Source: Nannocystis punicea
Lineage (GTDB): Bacteria > Myxococcota_A > Polyangia > Nannocystales > Nannocystaceae
Direction of reading: 5' to 3'
DNA length: 64,000 nt
NCBI RefSeq assembly: GCF_026965555.1
Contig: NZ_CP114040.1
Coordinates: forward strand, 3,100,001 to 3,164,000
Part shown: piece after piece, positions 51,537 through 60,129 of the stretch
Layout: every line of letters begins with the position of its first letter
Position numbering within the stretch: position 1 is the first letter of the stretch
The notes under the pieces: generated by a model
What the model was told of the DNA's origin: nothing
Databases searched by the model: none
The model's input: the letters and a program-made list of their open reading frames with translations, nothing else
Made by a program: the position numbers and the translations under genes

Positions 51537-52442
51537 ATGCGGATCGCCTCATTCCTTTTCCTCACCACCGTCGGCCTGTTCGGATGCGGGACGGTGCCGA
51601 ACATCACGGGTACCGACACCGACACGGAGACCGGCGCGGACACCGACACCGGGACCGGCACAGATACGAGCACCGGCACCAATCCATCGACCTCGAACAG
51701 CGGCGGCAACGGCTGCGTGCCCGGCCAGAGCATCGGCTGTGTCTGCACCGACGGCGGGGCCGGGGCGCAGGTGTGCAATCAGGCCGGCACCGCCTACGGC
51801 GAGTGCGTGTGCGAGGGCGGCGGGTCGAACTCCGAGAGTGATTCGACGCCGACGACCGGGCCCGACGCGACCACCGAGCCGGTCACGAGCACCGAGCCGG
51901 GCACGAGCACCGATCCGGGCACGAGCACCGATCCGGGCACGAGCACCGACACGTCGACCAGCACCACCGAGCCCGACACCACCGGCGGACCTGCGTGCGA
52001 CGACCCCGGGCCCGAGCCGAACGAGGACGAGGACGGCGCGGTCGACCTCGAGAATCAGGGCTGCAACGACGAGGCGCAGACGATCACCGGCGTGCTGAAC
52101 GGCGACGCCGACGTCGACTGGTTCCAGTACCATGGCGAGTGGGGCAACTTCTGCGGCTTCGGCGGGCCGGACGCGGCGCACACGTTGACCGCCAGCGACG
52201 AGGTGCGGCTGTGCGTGTTCGTCGACTGCGACGCGGGCACGCCGGACTTCGACTGCCCGGACGGCACGACGAACAACGATTCGCCGGGCGGGCTCCCGGG
52301 CTGCTGCGGCGACGGGGACCTGACCTTCGGCCTCAACTGCATGGGCGGCGGAGAAAACGCCCAGATCTACGTCCGCCTCGATCAGGCGCCGGCCGACACC
52401 TGCGTCGACTACGAAGTCGAGTACAGCTATTCGGAGGGCTGA
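51537..52442 (+). CDS. Secreted lipoprotein, paralog 1 of tandem pair
   Basis: This is a 301-residue lipoprotein (lipobox L-F-G-C, Cys about 17). A Thr/Asp-rich tether follows (TGTDTDTETGADTDT), then a Cys-rich module (GCVPGQSIGCVCTDGGAGAQVCNQAGTAYGECVCEGG), a second Thr/Ser/Pro linker with four copies of a T-S-T-x-P-G-type repeat, and a C-terminal beta-rich domain (CDDPGPEPNEDEDGAVDL, then VDWFQYHGEW, then LTASDEVRLCVFVDC, then CCGDGD). Its neighbour at 52574 has the same domain order and clearly similar motifs, so they are a recent tandem duplication. Exported, function unknown. Confidence 0.85.
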   Translation: MRIASFLFLTTVGLFGCGTVPNITGTDTDTETGADTDTGTGTDTSTGTNPSTSNSGGNGCVPGQSIGCVCTDGGAGAQVCNQAGTAYGECVCEGGGSNSESDSTPTTGPDATTEPVTSTEPGTSTDPGTSTDPGTSTDTSTSTTEPDTTGGPACDDPGPEPNEDEDGAVDLENQGCNDEAQTITGVLNGDADVDWFQYHGEWGNFCGFGGPDAAHTLTASDEVRLCVFVDCDAGTPDFDCPDGTTNNDSPGGLPGCCGDGDLTFGLNCMGGGENAQIYVRLDQAPADTCVDYEVEYSYSEG

Positions 52443-52573
52443 AGCGGGTCGCATCCGCTCGCGTACCCCGACCCGCGAATGCTCGCGGGCCGGGGTACGG
52501 CGGTGTCGTCGGAGCGCCGGCGCCCGGGGGAATGCACGCGCGAGCGGTCCGCTGCTGTGATACTCGAAGGAGC

Positions 52574-53467
52574 ATGCGGAAGTCTCACTTCGTCCTCCTC
52601 ACTGCGCTCGCGGCCGCGGCGTGCGGCGGCGTGCCCGTGCCGAACGCCACCGAAGGCACCAGCGAAACCGGCACCGAGACCGGCACCGACACGAGCACCG
52701 ACCCGTCGACGACGACGACGGTCACGCCGACCACGACCCAGGGCGACGACCTGTGCGTGCCGGGGTCGAGCACCGGGTGTACGTGCCCGAACGGCAACAT
52801 GGGCTCGCAGGAGTGCAACGCCGACGGCAACAGCTACGGGCCGTGCGAGTGCGAGGGCGGCGGCTCGAACTCCAACAGCGACGGGACGCTGACCTCGACG
52901 ACCACCGAGGGCGTGACGACGACGGAGGGGACGACGACGACGGAGGGGACGACGACGACCGAGGAGACGAGCACCACGAGCACGTCGACGGGCGAGGACA
53001 CGACCACCGAAGGGGCGACCTGCGACGACCCGGGGCCGGAGCCGAACAACAGCGAGGCCAGCGCGATCGACCTCGGCGAGCAGGGCTGCGGCGCGATGGC
53101 GCAGACGGTCGAGGGCGTGCTCGACGGCGACGGCGACGCCGACTGGTTCTCGTACCACGGGATCTGGAGCGGGCTCTGCATCATCGGCCCCAACACCGGG
53201 CACACCTTGACCGCGAGCGACGACGTGCGCCTGTGCGTGTACGCGGACTGCGACCAGGGCAACGCCGACTTCAACTGTCCGAACGGCACCACCGAGGCCG
53301 ACTCGCCGAGCGGCCGCCCGGGCTGCTGCGGCGACGGCGACGTCGACTTCAACCTCGGCTGCTCGGGGATCTTGAACCCCAACAACGCGCGGCTGTTCAT
53401 CCGCGTCGACCAGGCCCCGGCCGACGCGTGCGTCGAATACTCGGTCGCGTACGACTTCGACCAATGA
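52574..53467 (+). CDS. Secreted lipoprotein, paralog 2 of tandem pair
   Basis: This is a 297-residue lipoprotein with lipobox A-A-A-C. The domain order matches the gene at 51537: Thr linker (TSETGTETGTDTSTD), Cys module (CVPGSSTGCTCPNGNMGSQECNADGNSYGPCECEGG), linker dominated by T-T-E-G-T repeats, then the C-terminal domain (CDDPGPEPNNSEASAIDL, DADWFSYHGIWSGLC, LTASDDVRLCVYADC, CCGDGDVDFNLGC). The linkers differ strongly while the domains are similar, as expected when repeats evolve fast. GAAGG lies five bases before ATG 52574. A hairpin follows its stop at 53473. Confidence 0.85.
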   Translation: MRKSHFVLLTALAAAACGGVPVPNATEGTSETGTETGTDTSTDPSTTTTVTPTTTQGDDLCVPGSSTGCTCPNGNMGSQECNADGNSYGPCECEGGGSNSNSDGTLTSTTTEGVTTTEGTTTTEGTTTTEETSTTSTSTGEDTTTEGATCDDPGPEPNNSEASAIDLGEQGCGAMAQTVEGVLDGDGDADWFSYHGIWSGLCIIGPNTGHTLTASDDVRLCVYADCDQGNADFNCPNGTTEADSPSGRPGCCGDGDVDFNLGCSGILNPNNARLFIRVDQAPADACVEYSVAYDFDQ

Positions 53468-53472
53468 GAAGA

Positions 53473-53497
53473 CCCGCCGGCGCGAGCGCGCGGCGGG
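53473..53497. terminator. Hairpin between converging genes
   Basis: CCCGCCG (53473-53479) pairs with CGGCGGG (53491-53497) around a GC-rich loop that could extend the stem. It lies between the lipoprotein gene ending at 53467 and the converging amidase gene ending at 53522. There is no T-tract, so the strength as an intrinsic terminator is uncertain. Confidence 0.55.
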
Positions 53498-53521
53498 CCT
53501 GTCGCGGCGAGCGCGGCCGGA

Positions 53522-55282
53522 TCAGTTGCTGATCCGGATGGCGTCGGCGATGACGACGAAGTTACCGGTGGTCCAGCGCGACACCGCGATCTTGTTCCAG
53601 CCGGCGGTGAAGTTGAAGGTGCCGACGGCGACCCACTGCTTGCCGTTCGCCTGCTGGTTGACCTTCACGGTGCCGAGGTTCTTGTTGCTGGCATCGAAGG
53701 CGACGATCGGGGCGTCGGGGGCCCGGTTGGCGCCGGCCGTGTACCAGATCTCGACCTTCTTGCTGCCGGCCTTGTTGAGGAAGAACGAGAACTCGGCGGC
53801 GTCGCTGATCGGCGAGACCGAGGCGAACAGGTAGTTGCTGCCGTAGAAGCCGGGCGTGGACGCGGTGGCGGCCCAGTTGGCCGAGGCGTTGAACTTGGCG
53901 AGCGCGGCGTTGTTGTTGCCGTTGGCGCTGTCGATGATGATCTCGGCCGGGTCGGTGCCCTGCGGCGGCGGATCCTCGGGCTCGGGCGGCGGATCCTCGG
54001 GGTCCGGCGGCGGATCCTCCGGGTCGGGCGGCGGGTCGTTCGGATCCGGCTCCTCCGGCGGCGGGTCCTCGGGCTGGCCGCCGCACGCGGCGTTGATCTT
54101 GTTGTAGTAGGTCGCCCACGGCCAGTTCGGGCCGGGGTCGATGCGGTTGTTGGGCTGCAGCTGGCCGTGCGCGACGATGTGGTACTTGTCGATCGGGACG
54201 CCCTGGCGCTTGGTGATGTTGCACACCAGCTTGGCCGACTGCTCGATCAGGTTGGCGTTCCAGTTGGCCTGCTTGGCGAAGCCGGCGTGCTCGATGCCGA
54301 CGGTGAAGTGGTTGCTGCTGACGCCCTCGAGCTGCGGCTCCTGCCCGCCGTTGAGGCTCTTCTTGTAGGCCGCGGCGATGTGGAAGGCCCGCTTCTCCTC
54401 CTTGACGAGCTGGGAGATCTCCGAGCCGTCCTCCTTGACCACGTAGTGGGCGCTGACGCCGGACTGCGAGTTGACCAGCCAGCCCCAGCAGCCCGAGTAG
54501 GCGCCCTCGCACGAGTGGATGATGACCATCCGAATCTTGCCGGTGCTGTTGGCGGCGCGGCTGCCGTAGTTCGAGCTCGGCGCGGCGCGGAAGATCGCGC
54601 CCGGGTAGTCGGGGTTGGTGGCGAGGATCGGGCCGCCGGTGCCGTCGTAGTTGGGCTCGACGCTCGGCTCGGGCTGGATCTCCGAGATCACGTTGCCGTC
54701 GTTGTCGGTGACCACGAGGCCGTTCTTGATGATGCCGTAGACGTCGTAGTGGATGTAGGCGATCGCGGCCGCCTTGTCGCCGATGTCGGCCAGGGCGGCG
54801 ATCGACGGGGCCCACGCGCCGAGGTCGTCGCGGTCGATGCCCTCGTCGTCGGCCATGTCCGAAAGGACAGCTGCGGCGGCGCGGATGTTGGTCTCGCGGT
54901 CGGCCTTGATCTCCGCCGCGTCGACGCCGAGCAGCTTGGCCCCGCGCTCGAGGTTGGTGCCGCGCAGCGCCATGGTGCCGAACGCCGCGTCGCGGCCCTC
55001 GAACTCGACCTGGCCCTCGACCATCTCCCAGCGCGACTCGACGAACCCGACTGCCTTGAGGATCGAGACCGGGACGTTGAACTCCTCCGAGGCGCGGACG
55101 AACTCGCCGTCGATGCCCTCGAGGTACTCGCCGGGGTCGGCCTCCGGCGGGTCGACCGGGTCCGGGACGTCGATCGGCTGATCGCCGGTGTCTTCGCCTT
55201 GGCGCCCGCCGTCGTCGCCCTCACAGGCGACGGCGAGCAGGGGCAGTATCATGAGGGTGCGTGTACAGACGGTCCGCAGCAT
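53522..55282 (-). CDS. Exported N-acetylmuramoyl-L-alanine amidase with golvesin-like C-terminal domain
   Basis: This is a 586-residue lipoprotein (lipobox A-V-A-C, Cys20). Residues 55-190 look like a lytic-transglycosylase-type helical domain ([38 protein letters not shown]). Next is an Amidase_2/PGRP-like zinc domain (about 220-390) with metal-ligand candidates in M-V-I-I-H-S, the G-I-E-H-A-G and H-I-V-A-H-G segments and R-I-D-P-G-P, cutting the glycan-to-peptide bond of peptidoglycan. Then a P-P-P-D-P-E-D repeat linker, and a golvesin-type C-terminal domain ([21 protein letters not shown], then [20 protein letters not shown]), often a surface carbohydrate-binding module. It probably attacks cell walls, its own or prey's. 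A phased palindrome (54854/54868) is translated in it. Confidence 0.88.
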   Translation of the reverse strand: MLRTVCTRTLMILPLLAVACEGDDGGRQGEDTGDQPIDVPDPVDPPEADPGEYLEGIDGEFVRASEEFNVPVSILKAVGFVESRWEMVEGQVEFEGRDAAFGTMALRGTNLERGAKLLGVDAAEIKADRETNIRAAAAVLSDMADDEGIDRDDLGAWAPSIAALADIGDKAAAIAYIHYDVYGIIKNGLVVTDNDGNVISEIQPEPSVEPNYDGTGGPILATNPDYPGAIFRAAPSSNYGSRAANSTGKIRMVIIHSCEGAYSGCWGWLVNSQSGVSAHYVVKEDGSEISQLVKEEKRAFHIAAAYKKSLNGGQEPQLEGVSSNHFTVGIEHAGFAKQANWNANLIEQSAKLVCNITKRQGVPIDKYHIVAHGQLQPNNRIDPGPNWPWATYYNKINAACGGQPEDPPPEEPDPNDPPPDPEDPPPDPEDPPPEPEDPPPQGTDPAEIIIDSANGNNNAALAKFNASANWAATASTPGFYGSNYLFASVSPISDAAEFSFFLNKAGSKKVEIWYTAGANRAPDAPIVAFDASNKNLGTVKVNQQANGKQWVAVGTFNFTAGWNKIAVSRWTTGNFVVIADAIRISN

Positions 55283-55435
55283 CATCGCCGCTATAGGCCA
55301 ATGTCTGCGCGAGAACAAGAGGGGGGCGAACGATGTGCGACCTCGCAGAGCGCGGGGGCAGTCGTCCTCGTCACAGTCTTTCGCGAACGGGTGACGAATG
55401 CAGAGGCCCGCAGGGCGAATGCGATGCTGTCCCGG

Positions 55436-56632
55436 CTATCGCGGTTTTGTCTGTTTCGGCCACGCACGCGCGCGTAGTTCGAGGCCCAGGCTGGCCTCCA
55501 CGCCGCCGGCGCTGAAGATTCGCGTGTCGCCGAGGCGGACGCGCACGGCGTTTCCGGTCGGGGTCGCGCTGGCGGCCACCTCCGCGAAGGCACCGAGGTC
55601 CAGCCATCGCGTGACCGCGAAGGTCGGGGCGATACGGATGTGTCCGCCGAGGAGGGGCGCCGGATCGGTCGATTCGCCGAAGCTGACGCGACGACCGACG
55701 TGAGTGACGAACCACGGTTCGACCGAGAGGTTCGCGGTCGCGCGCAGCTCGAAGCGGCCGCGAGTCAGCCACGCACCGGCCCCGAGGCTGACGCGGACCC
55801 GCGCGAGCCCGAAGCGCTCTTCACGACTCTCCATACCGGGACGAACGAGGCTGTGACCGGCCGCCCGCACGCCGGCGCTGACCAGCCAGACCCGCGGACC
55901 GCGGAGATCGACGCGGACCTCTCCGCCGCCCCCCCGCACGCCGGCGTCAGGCCCGAGGCCGAACAGCGGGCCGCCGGCGAGGCCGAGGGAGAGCGTCGGC
56001 CGCCTGTCTTTCGCGGCAGGTTTGGGGCGCTCGGGCGGCGCCGGCTCGACGAGGTCGTCGGCGGCTGGCGTGAGGGACATGTCCTGAGGTGCAGGCTCGA
56101 GGACAGGCGCGACCGGGACGATCTGCGGAGGGTCGGCGCTCCGCTCGGGCGGGGCCGGGACCGCGGGCTCGGCGGGTTCTTCGGACATGTCCTCGGGGAC
56201 CTGTTCCGAAGGCGCCGCGGCGAGCGCGGGGCTGGCGGCCCGCTCGGGCAGGGGGGCGAGGGCGTCGTCGGCGATGGCGGCCAGCATCGAGGCGCACAGG
56301 CGGGCCGCGTCGCGCGGGCCGCCGCCGGGGCCGCGGCGGACGAACACACGGCCGTCGCGGAGGATGACGGTGACCGCGAGCTCGCCGGCCTGCAGCTCGA
56401 CGTCGACGAAGGTGTGGTCGGGGTCGACGCTGGCGACGTCGCGCAGCAGGACGACGTCGGCGCCGCCCGAGCGCGGGCGCAGGGCAGCAGCGAGCGCGCG
56501 CTCGTCGAGGCCGCGCGCGCGCACGACGAGCGTCGGGGCGCGCGCGACCGCGGCGGGCGGCGCCGCGGTCGGGGTCGGCTCGGGCGGAGGAGCGGCGATG
56601 AGCGCCGCGAGGAGGAGCGCCGCCTGCGTCAT
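55436..56632 (-). CDS. Exported protein with C-terminal beta-barrel-like region
   Basis: This is a 398-residue exported protein. It has a short signal peptide (MTQAALLLAALIAAPPP), an N-terminal domain of about 100 residues (TLVVRARGLDERALAAALRP, then VFVRRGPGGGPRDAARLCASMLAAIADDALAPLPE), a Pro/Ala/Glu-rich linker (about 130-215) and a C-terminal set of amphipathic strands (LSLGLAGGPLFGLG, GGEVRVDLRGPRVWLVSAGVRAAG, FELRATANLSVEPW, GVEASLGLELRARAW) that may be a small outer-membrane barrel. The linker contains phased palindromes (56078/56092 and a copy at about 56185), read as Q-D-M-S and E-D-M-S. No family recognised. Confidence 0.75.
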   Translation of the reverse strand: MTQAALLLAALIAAPPPEPTPTAAPPAAVARAPTLVVRARGLDERALAAALRPRSGGADVVLLRDVASVDPDHTFVDVELQAGELAVTVILRDGRVFVRRGPGGGPRDAARLCASMLAAIADDALAPLPERAASPALAAAPSEQVPEDMSEEPAEPAVPAPPERSADPPQIVPVAPVLEPAPQDMSLTPAADDLVEPAPPERPKPAAKDRRPTLSLGLAGGPLFGLGPDAGVRGGGGEVRVDLRGPRVWLVSAGVRAAGHSLVRPGMESREERFGLARVRVSLGAGAWLTRGRFELRATANLSVEPWFVTHVGRRVSFGESTDPAPLLGGHIRIAPTFAVTRWLDLGAFAEVAASATPTGNAVRVRLGDTRIFSAGGVEASLGLELRARAWPKQTKPR

Positions 56633-56665
56633 GCGAGGGCGGCGGATGTTAGCAGCGCGTCGCGC

Positions 56666-57964
56666 TCACAGGCACACGCCCATGAGGCACTGCTGGTCGT
56701 CGGCGCAGTCGGCGTCGGTGTTGCACGGCGGGGGCTGGCAGTCCGGATCCTGCGGGACGTTGGGATCGCACATGTTGTCGGGGCAGAGGATCCCGTCGCA
56801 CACGCACACCCCGTTCTGGCACAGGCTGCCGGGGCCGCAGTCGGCGTCGCTGTTGCAGACGAAGCCGCAGTCCGGATCGAACGGCAGCATGGGGTCGCAG
56901 ACGCCGTCGAAGCACATGGGGTCGTTCGGATCGCACTGGTTGCAGTCGGGGTCGGCGGGGTTCATCGGGTCGCACACGCCGTCGGGGCAGTTCGGGTCGC
57001 CCGGCTGGCAGCCGCCGCACTGCGGATCGTTGGGGTCGTTGCACAGGCAGAGGCCGTTGATGCACGCCTGTCCCATGGGGCAGTCGGCGTCCGAGACGCA
57101 CATGAGCCAGCAGTCCGGATCCATCGGGTTCATCGGATCGCACCAGTTGTCCGGGCAGAAGGGATCGCCGGGCTGGCAGCCGCAGTCGGGATCGCCCATG
57201 ACGTCGGGGTCGCAGATGCCGTCGGGACAATTGGCCGGATCGTCGCACTGGTTCTGGCAGTCGGGATCCTCGGGGTTCATCGGGTTGCACACCCCGTCGC
57301 CGCAGTCGGGATCGCCCATGATGTTGACGTCGCACCAGCCGTCGCTGCCGCCGCCGCAGTTCGGATCCATCGGATCGGCGCACTGGCAGGCCCCGTTGAC
57401 GCAGACCTGGCCGTCGGGGCAGATGCTGTCGTCGCTGCACTGGCAGTCGGGGTCCGCGGGGTCCATCGGATTGCACATACCGTCGCCGCACCCGGGGAGG
57501 TTCGGGTCGCAGTTCTGGCAGTCCGGATCCGCGGGGTTCATCGGGTTGCACAGGCCGTCGCCGCAGTCGGGGTCGCCCATGACGTTGACGTCGCACCAGC
57601 CGTCGCTGCCGCCGTTGTTGCAGTCGGGGTCGGCGGGGTTCATCGGGTCGCAGACGTTGTCGGGGCAATTCGGGCTGTCGTCCGGGCACTGGGGCTGACA
57701 GTCCGGATCGTCGGGGATCATGTCGCAGACGCCGTCGCTCGGCGGGGTCCAGCAGTCGGGGTCGTCGTCGACGTTGTTCATGTCGCAGACGCCGTCCCAG
57801 CAGTCGGGGTCCATCCCCTGGTTGGGATCGCAGACGGGCTGCTCGCCGCCGGTGTCTTCGTCGAGGCCGGCGGTGTCGCCCCCCTTGATGTCGATCTCGC
57901 AGGCGAGGCCGGCGAGCAGGGTGAGCGAGAAGACGGAGGATTTAAGGCGTGAAAGCGTACGCAT
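56666..57964 (-). CDS. Cys-rich repeat lipoprotein (D-P-D-C repeats)
   Basis: This is a 432-residue lipoprotein (lipobox A-G-L-A-C). The mature protein is almost wholly made of about 30 short repeats of the form C-D-P-M-N-P-x-D-P-D-C and D-G-x-C-D/N-x-M, very rich in Asp, Pro and Cys. The spacing (about 12-18 residues) and the Asp density look like calcium-binding, disulfide-braced solenoid repeats, as in many Nannocystis-type surface proteins. The function is unknown; adhesion or a cell-surface scaffold is plausible. Its start is 69 bp after the stop of the similar gene at 58034, so it is probably the last gene of the sigma-factor operon. Confidence 0.85.
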   Translation of the reverse strand: MRTLSRLKSSVFSLTLLAGLACEIDIKGGDTAGLDEDTGGEQPVCDPNQGMDPDCWDGVCDMNNVDDDPDCWTPPSDGVCDMIPDDPDCQPQCPDDSPNCPDNVCDPMNPADPDCNNGGSDGWCDVNVMGDPDCGDGLCNPMNPADPDCQNCDPNLPGCGDGMCNPMDPADPDCQCSDDSICPDGQVCVNGACQCADPMDPNCGGGSDGWCDVNIMGDPDCGDGVCNPMNPEDPDCQNQCDDPANCPDGICDPDVMGDPDCGCQPGDPFCPDNWCDPMNPMDPDCWLMCVSDADCPMGQACINGLCLCNDPNDPQCGGCQPGDPNCPDGVCDPMNPADPDCNQCDPNDPMCFDGVCDPMLPFDPDCGFVCNSDADCGPGSLCQNGVCVCDGILCPDNMCDPNVPQDPDCQPPPCNTDADCADDQQCLMGVCL

Positions 57965-58033
57965 GGGGCTCCTTGGGGCAAGCGTGGATGGCCGGCCCGG
58001 GGTCCGGGACCGGGGAGACAAGATTTTGGATTC

Positions 58034-58903
58034 TCAACAGTCGGGGTCTGCGGGGTTCATGGGATCGCAGTCGCCGTCAATACAGTCGGGATCGAGCGGG
58101 AGCATGGGATCGCAGACGCCGTCGCCGCAGTCGGGATCGCCCATGGTGTTGGGATCGCACATGCCGTCGCTGCTGCAGGCAGGGTCGTTCGGATCGTTGC
58201 ACTGGCACACTCCGTTGGCGCACAGGTGATCGTCAGGGCAGTCGGCGTCGGTGTTGCACGCGGTGCAGTCGGGGTCGACGGGATCCATCGGGTTGCACGA
58301 GCCGTCGCTGCAGTCGGGGTCACCGGGCCGACACATGACAGCGCACTCGGGATCGCCGGGATCTCCGTCGCACTGACCGTCCATGCAGTCGAGGTCGGTG
58401 GGATCGAGCATGAGGTTGCAGAGGCCGTCGTCGCAGTCGAGGTCGTCGCCGTCGACGATGTCGCAGATGCCGTCGTCGCAGTCGCCGTCGCCCATGTTCT
58501 GCGGGTTGCAGTCGCCGTCGTGACAGTCGGGATCCATGGGATTCTCGGCCGGACACCAGCCGTCGTCGCAGTCGAGGTCGAGCGGGTCGCCGAAGTCGCA
58601 GAGGTCGTCGTCGCAGTCGGGATCGAGCGGGTCGTCGGGATCGCAGGCGCCGTCAGGGAGGACGCCGCAGTCGGGCGTGGCGCAGGTGGTCTCGCCGTCG
58701 CCGGTGGTGGTGGTTTCCTCGGTGCCGGTGGTGGGGAGGGAGAGGGTGGTGGTGGTCGGTTCGCCGGTGCTCTGCGGCTCGGCGGTGGTGGCGGGCAGGG
58801 TGGTGAGCTCGCCGGCGCTCTCGAGCTCGAGGACGTAGGTGTCGATGCCGCAGGCGAGGAGCAGCGGGAGGCACAGCGCGAGGCGACGACAGGGGACGAT
58901 CAT
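58034..58903 (-). CDS. Cys-rich repeat lipoprotein (paralog)
   Basis: This is a 289-residue lipoprotein (MIVPCRRLALCLPLLLAC, lipobox L-L-A-C). A Thr/Glu linker (TTLPATTAEPQSTGEPTTTTLSL) leads to 14 or so C-D-x-x-D-P-x-D-x-D-C repeats like those at 56666. Its ATG overlaps the stop of the anti-sigma-like gene by four bases (58900-58903), so it is co-translated with it and should be under control of the sigma factor two genes upstream. This is the strongest link between the sigma system and the surface protein. Activity unknown. Confidence 0.85.
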   Translation of the reverse strand: MIVPCRRLALCLPLLLACGIDTYVLELESAGELTTLPATTAEPQSTGEPTTTTLSLPTTGTEETTTTGDGETTCATPDCGVLPDGACDPDDPLDPDCDDDLCDFGDPLDLDCDDGWCPAENPMDPDCHDGDCNPQNMGDGDCDDGICDIVDGDDLDCDDGLCNLMLDPTDLDCMDGQCDGDPGDPECAVMCRPGDPDCSDGSCNPMDPVDPDCTACNTDADCPDDHLCANGVCQCNDPNDPACSSDGMCDPNTMGDPDCGDGVCDPMLPLDPDCIDGDCDPMNPADPDC

Positions 58904-60129
58904 GGGAGGGTCGCCTCGTCGGCCTCGCGCCGGTAGGCGCCGCCGGGGAATCGCTCGCTGTAGGCGCGCCAGCAGTCGGGGCGGGCGTCGGCGTCGGCGA
59001 GCCGACAGAGGCCGGCGCTGGCTTCGTCGGCGAACCTTCCGCGCGGGAATTTCTTCAAATAGGCGCGCAGGAGCTCGCCGTGGCCGTCGTCGTCGCCGCG
59101 GCGCCGGGCGAGCAGCCAGCGATCGGCGTAGGCGTGCTCGACTGCGGCTCGCCGGCCGCCGATGGCGATCATCTGCTGGTAGCGCGCGTCCGCGTCGTCG
59201 AGGGCGCCGGCGAGCAGCGAGGCCTCGGCCTCGTCGTCCAGCCGCGCGAGCTGGTCGCCGAGCGGGTCGGTCGGGCTCGGCGGAGCGGCGGGAGGCTTGC
59301 TGGTCGAAGGGACAGGCGAGGGGCGGGGCGAGGCAGGGGCGGCGCCGGGGACAGGGCGGGGCTCGACGACGGGCGCGTCGGCCGAGAGCGAGCCTGCAAC
59401 GGGCTCGAGGGCGGGCTCGGCGGGGGGCGTCGCGGCGGGCTCCGGGGTGACTGCGGTATGTCCTTCGGGGAAGGTTCCTGGGGACATGTCCCTTGGGGAT
59501 TGTGACAGGGGGGCCCGCGGCTCGGACCGGTGCTGCTGCGGGCGGTCGCGGACGGTGTCGTCGGCCTGGGCGCCGGTGCGGTCGCTGGGGTCGAGATCGG
59601 CGAGGCGGCGCCAGGCCCCGGCGCCGGCGACGAGCAGCACGGCAGCCGCGGCGGCGAGGACGAGCAGGGGGAGACGCGGACGCGGGCGCGGCAGCGGCGG
59701 GGGCGGACGCCGCAGGCGCGCGGTCACGTCGGCGTCGGCGAGGCCGCGCGCGGCGGCGAGGAAGGGGGCGAGGTCGGCGGCTTGCGGATCGGTGGAGGAC
59801 TGTTCGGACATGGCGGATGGGGCATGTCCGAAGGAGAGTCCGGTGCGCGGGGCATTGGGCCGATCGGACGTGGCGGATGGGGCATGTCCGGAGGGGGAGC
59901 CGGCGCGCGGGGAGCCGGCGTCGGGCCGATTGGACATGGCGGATGGGACATGTCCGGATGGCAATGCGGTGAGCGCGGGGGCGGCGGCCGGGGGCGGTAC
60001 GGCGTCGGGGGCGAGGCTGTGGGCGCGGGCGAGGACGGCGGCGAAGCTGGGCGGCGGGCGCTGGGCGGCGCGCTCGGCCTCGGCGACGGCGGCGTCGAGG
60101 AAGGGATCGAGGCGGCGCTCGTCGGTCAC
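58900..60129 (-). CDS. Single-pass membrane protein, probable anti-sigma factor
   Basis: This is a 409-residue protein, GTG start (60129) overlapping the sigma stop by four bases. There is one membrane helix (LPLLVLAAAAAVLLVAGAGAW, about 157-177). The N-terminal cytoplasmic part (1-150) would hold the sigma-binding region, but no zinc-type anti-sigma motif is visible. The periplasmic part ends in a TPR-like region (ALDDADARYQQMIAIGG, then HAYADRWLLARRRGDDDG, then ELLRAYLKKFPRGRFADEAS). The cytoplasmic part contains three related 20-22-residue segments with the core S-G-H-x-P-S-A-M-S (near residues 58, 80 and 102). They are encoded by phased palindrome copies (59809/59823, 59869/59883, 59935/59949/59963). 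Role inferred from operon position. Confidence 0.75.
   Translation of the reverse strand: MTDERRLDPFLDAAVAEAERAAQRPPPSFAAVLARAHSLAPDAVPPPAAAPALTALPSGHVPSAMSNRPDAGSPRAGSPSGHAPSATSDRPNAPRTGLSFGHAPSAMSEQSSTDPQAADLAPFLAAARGLADADVTARLRRPPPPLPRPRPRLPLLVLAAAAAVLLVAGAGAWRRLADLDPSDRTGAQADDTVRDRPQQHRSEPRAPLSQSPRDMSPGTFPEGHTAVTPEPAATPPAEPALEPVAGSLSADAPVVEPRPVPGAAPASPRPSPVPSTSKPPAAPPSPTDPLGDQLARLDDEAEASLLAGALDDADARYQQMIAIGGRRAAVEHAYADRWLLARRRGDDDGHGELLRAYLKKFPRGRFADEASAGLCRLADADARPDCWRAYSERFPGGAYRREADEATLP

Noticed and set aside
56666..58903. Possible CRISPR array because of regular short repeats
   Set aside because: The repeats are codons of the D-P-D-C protein repeats. They are variable, in frame and not separated by unique spacers of constant size.
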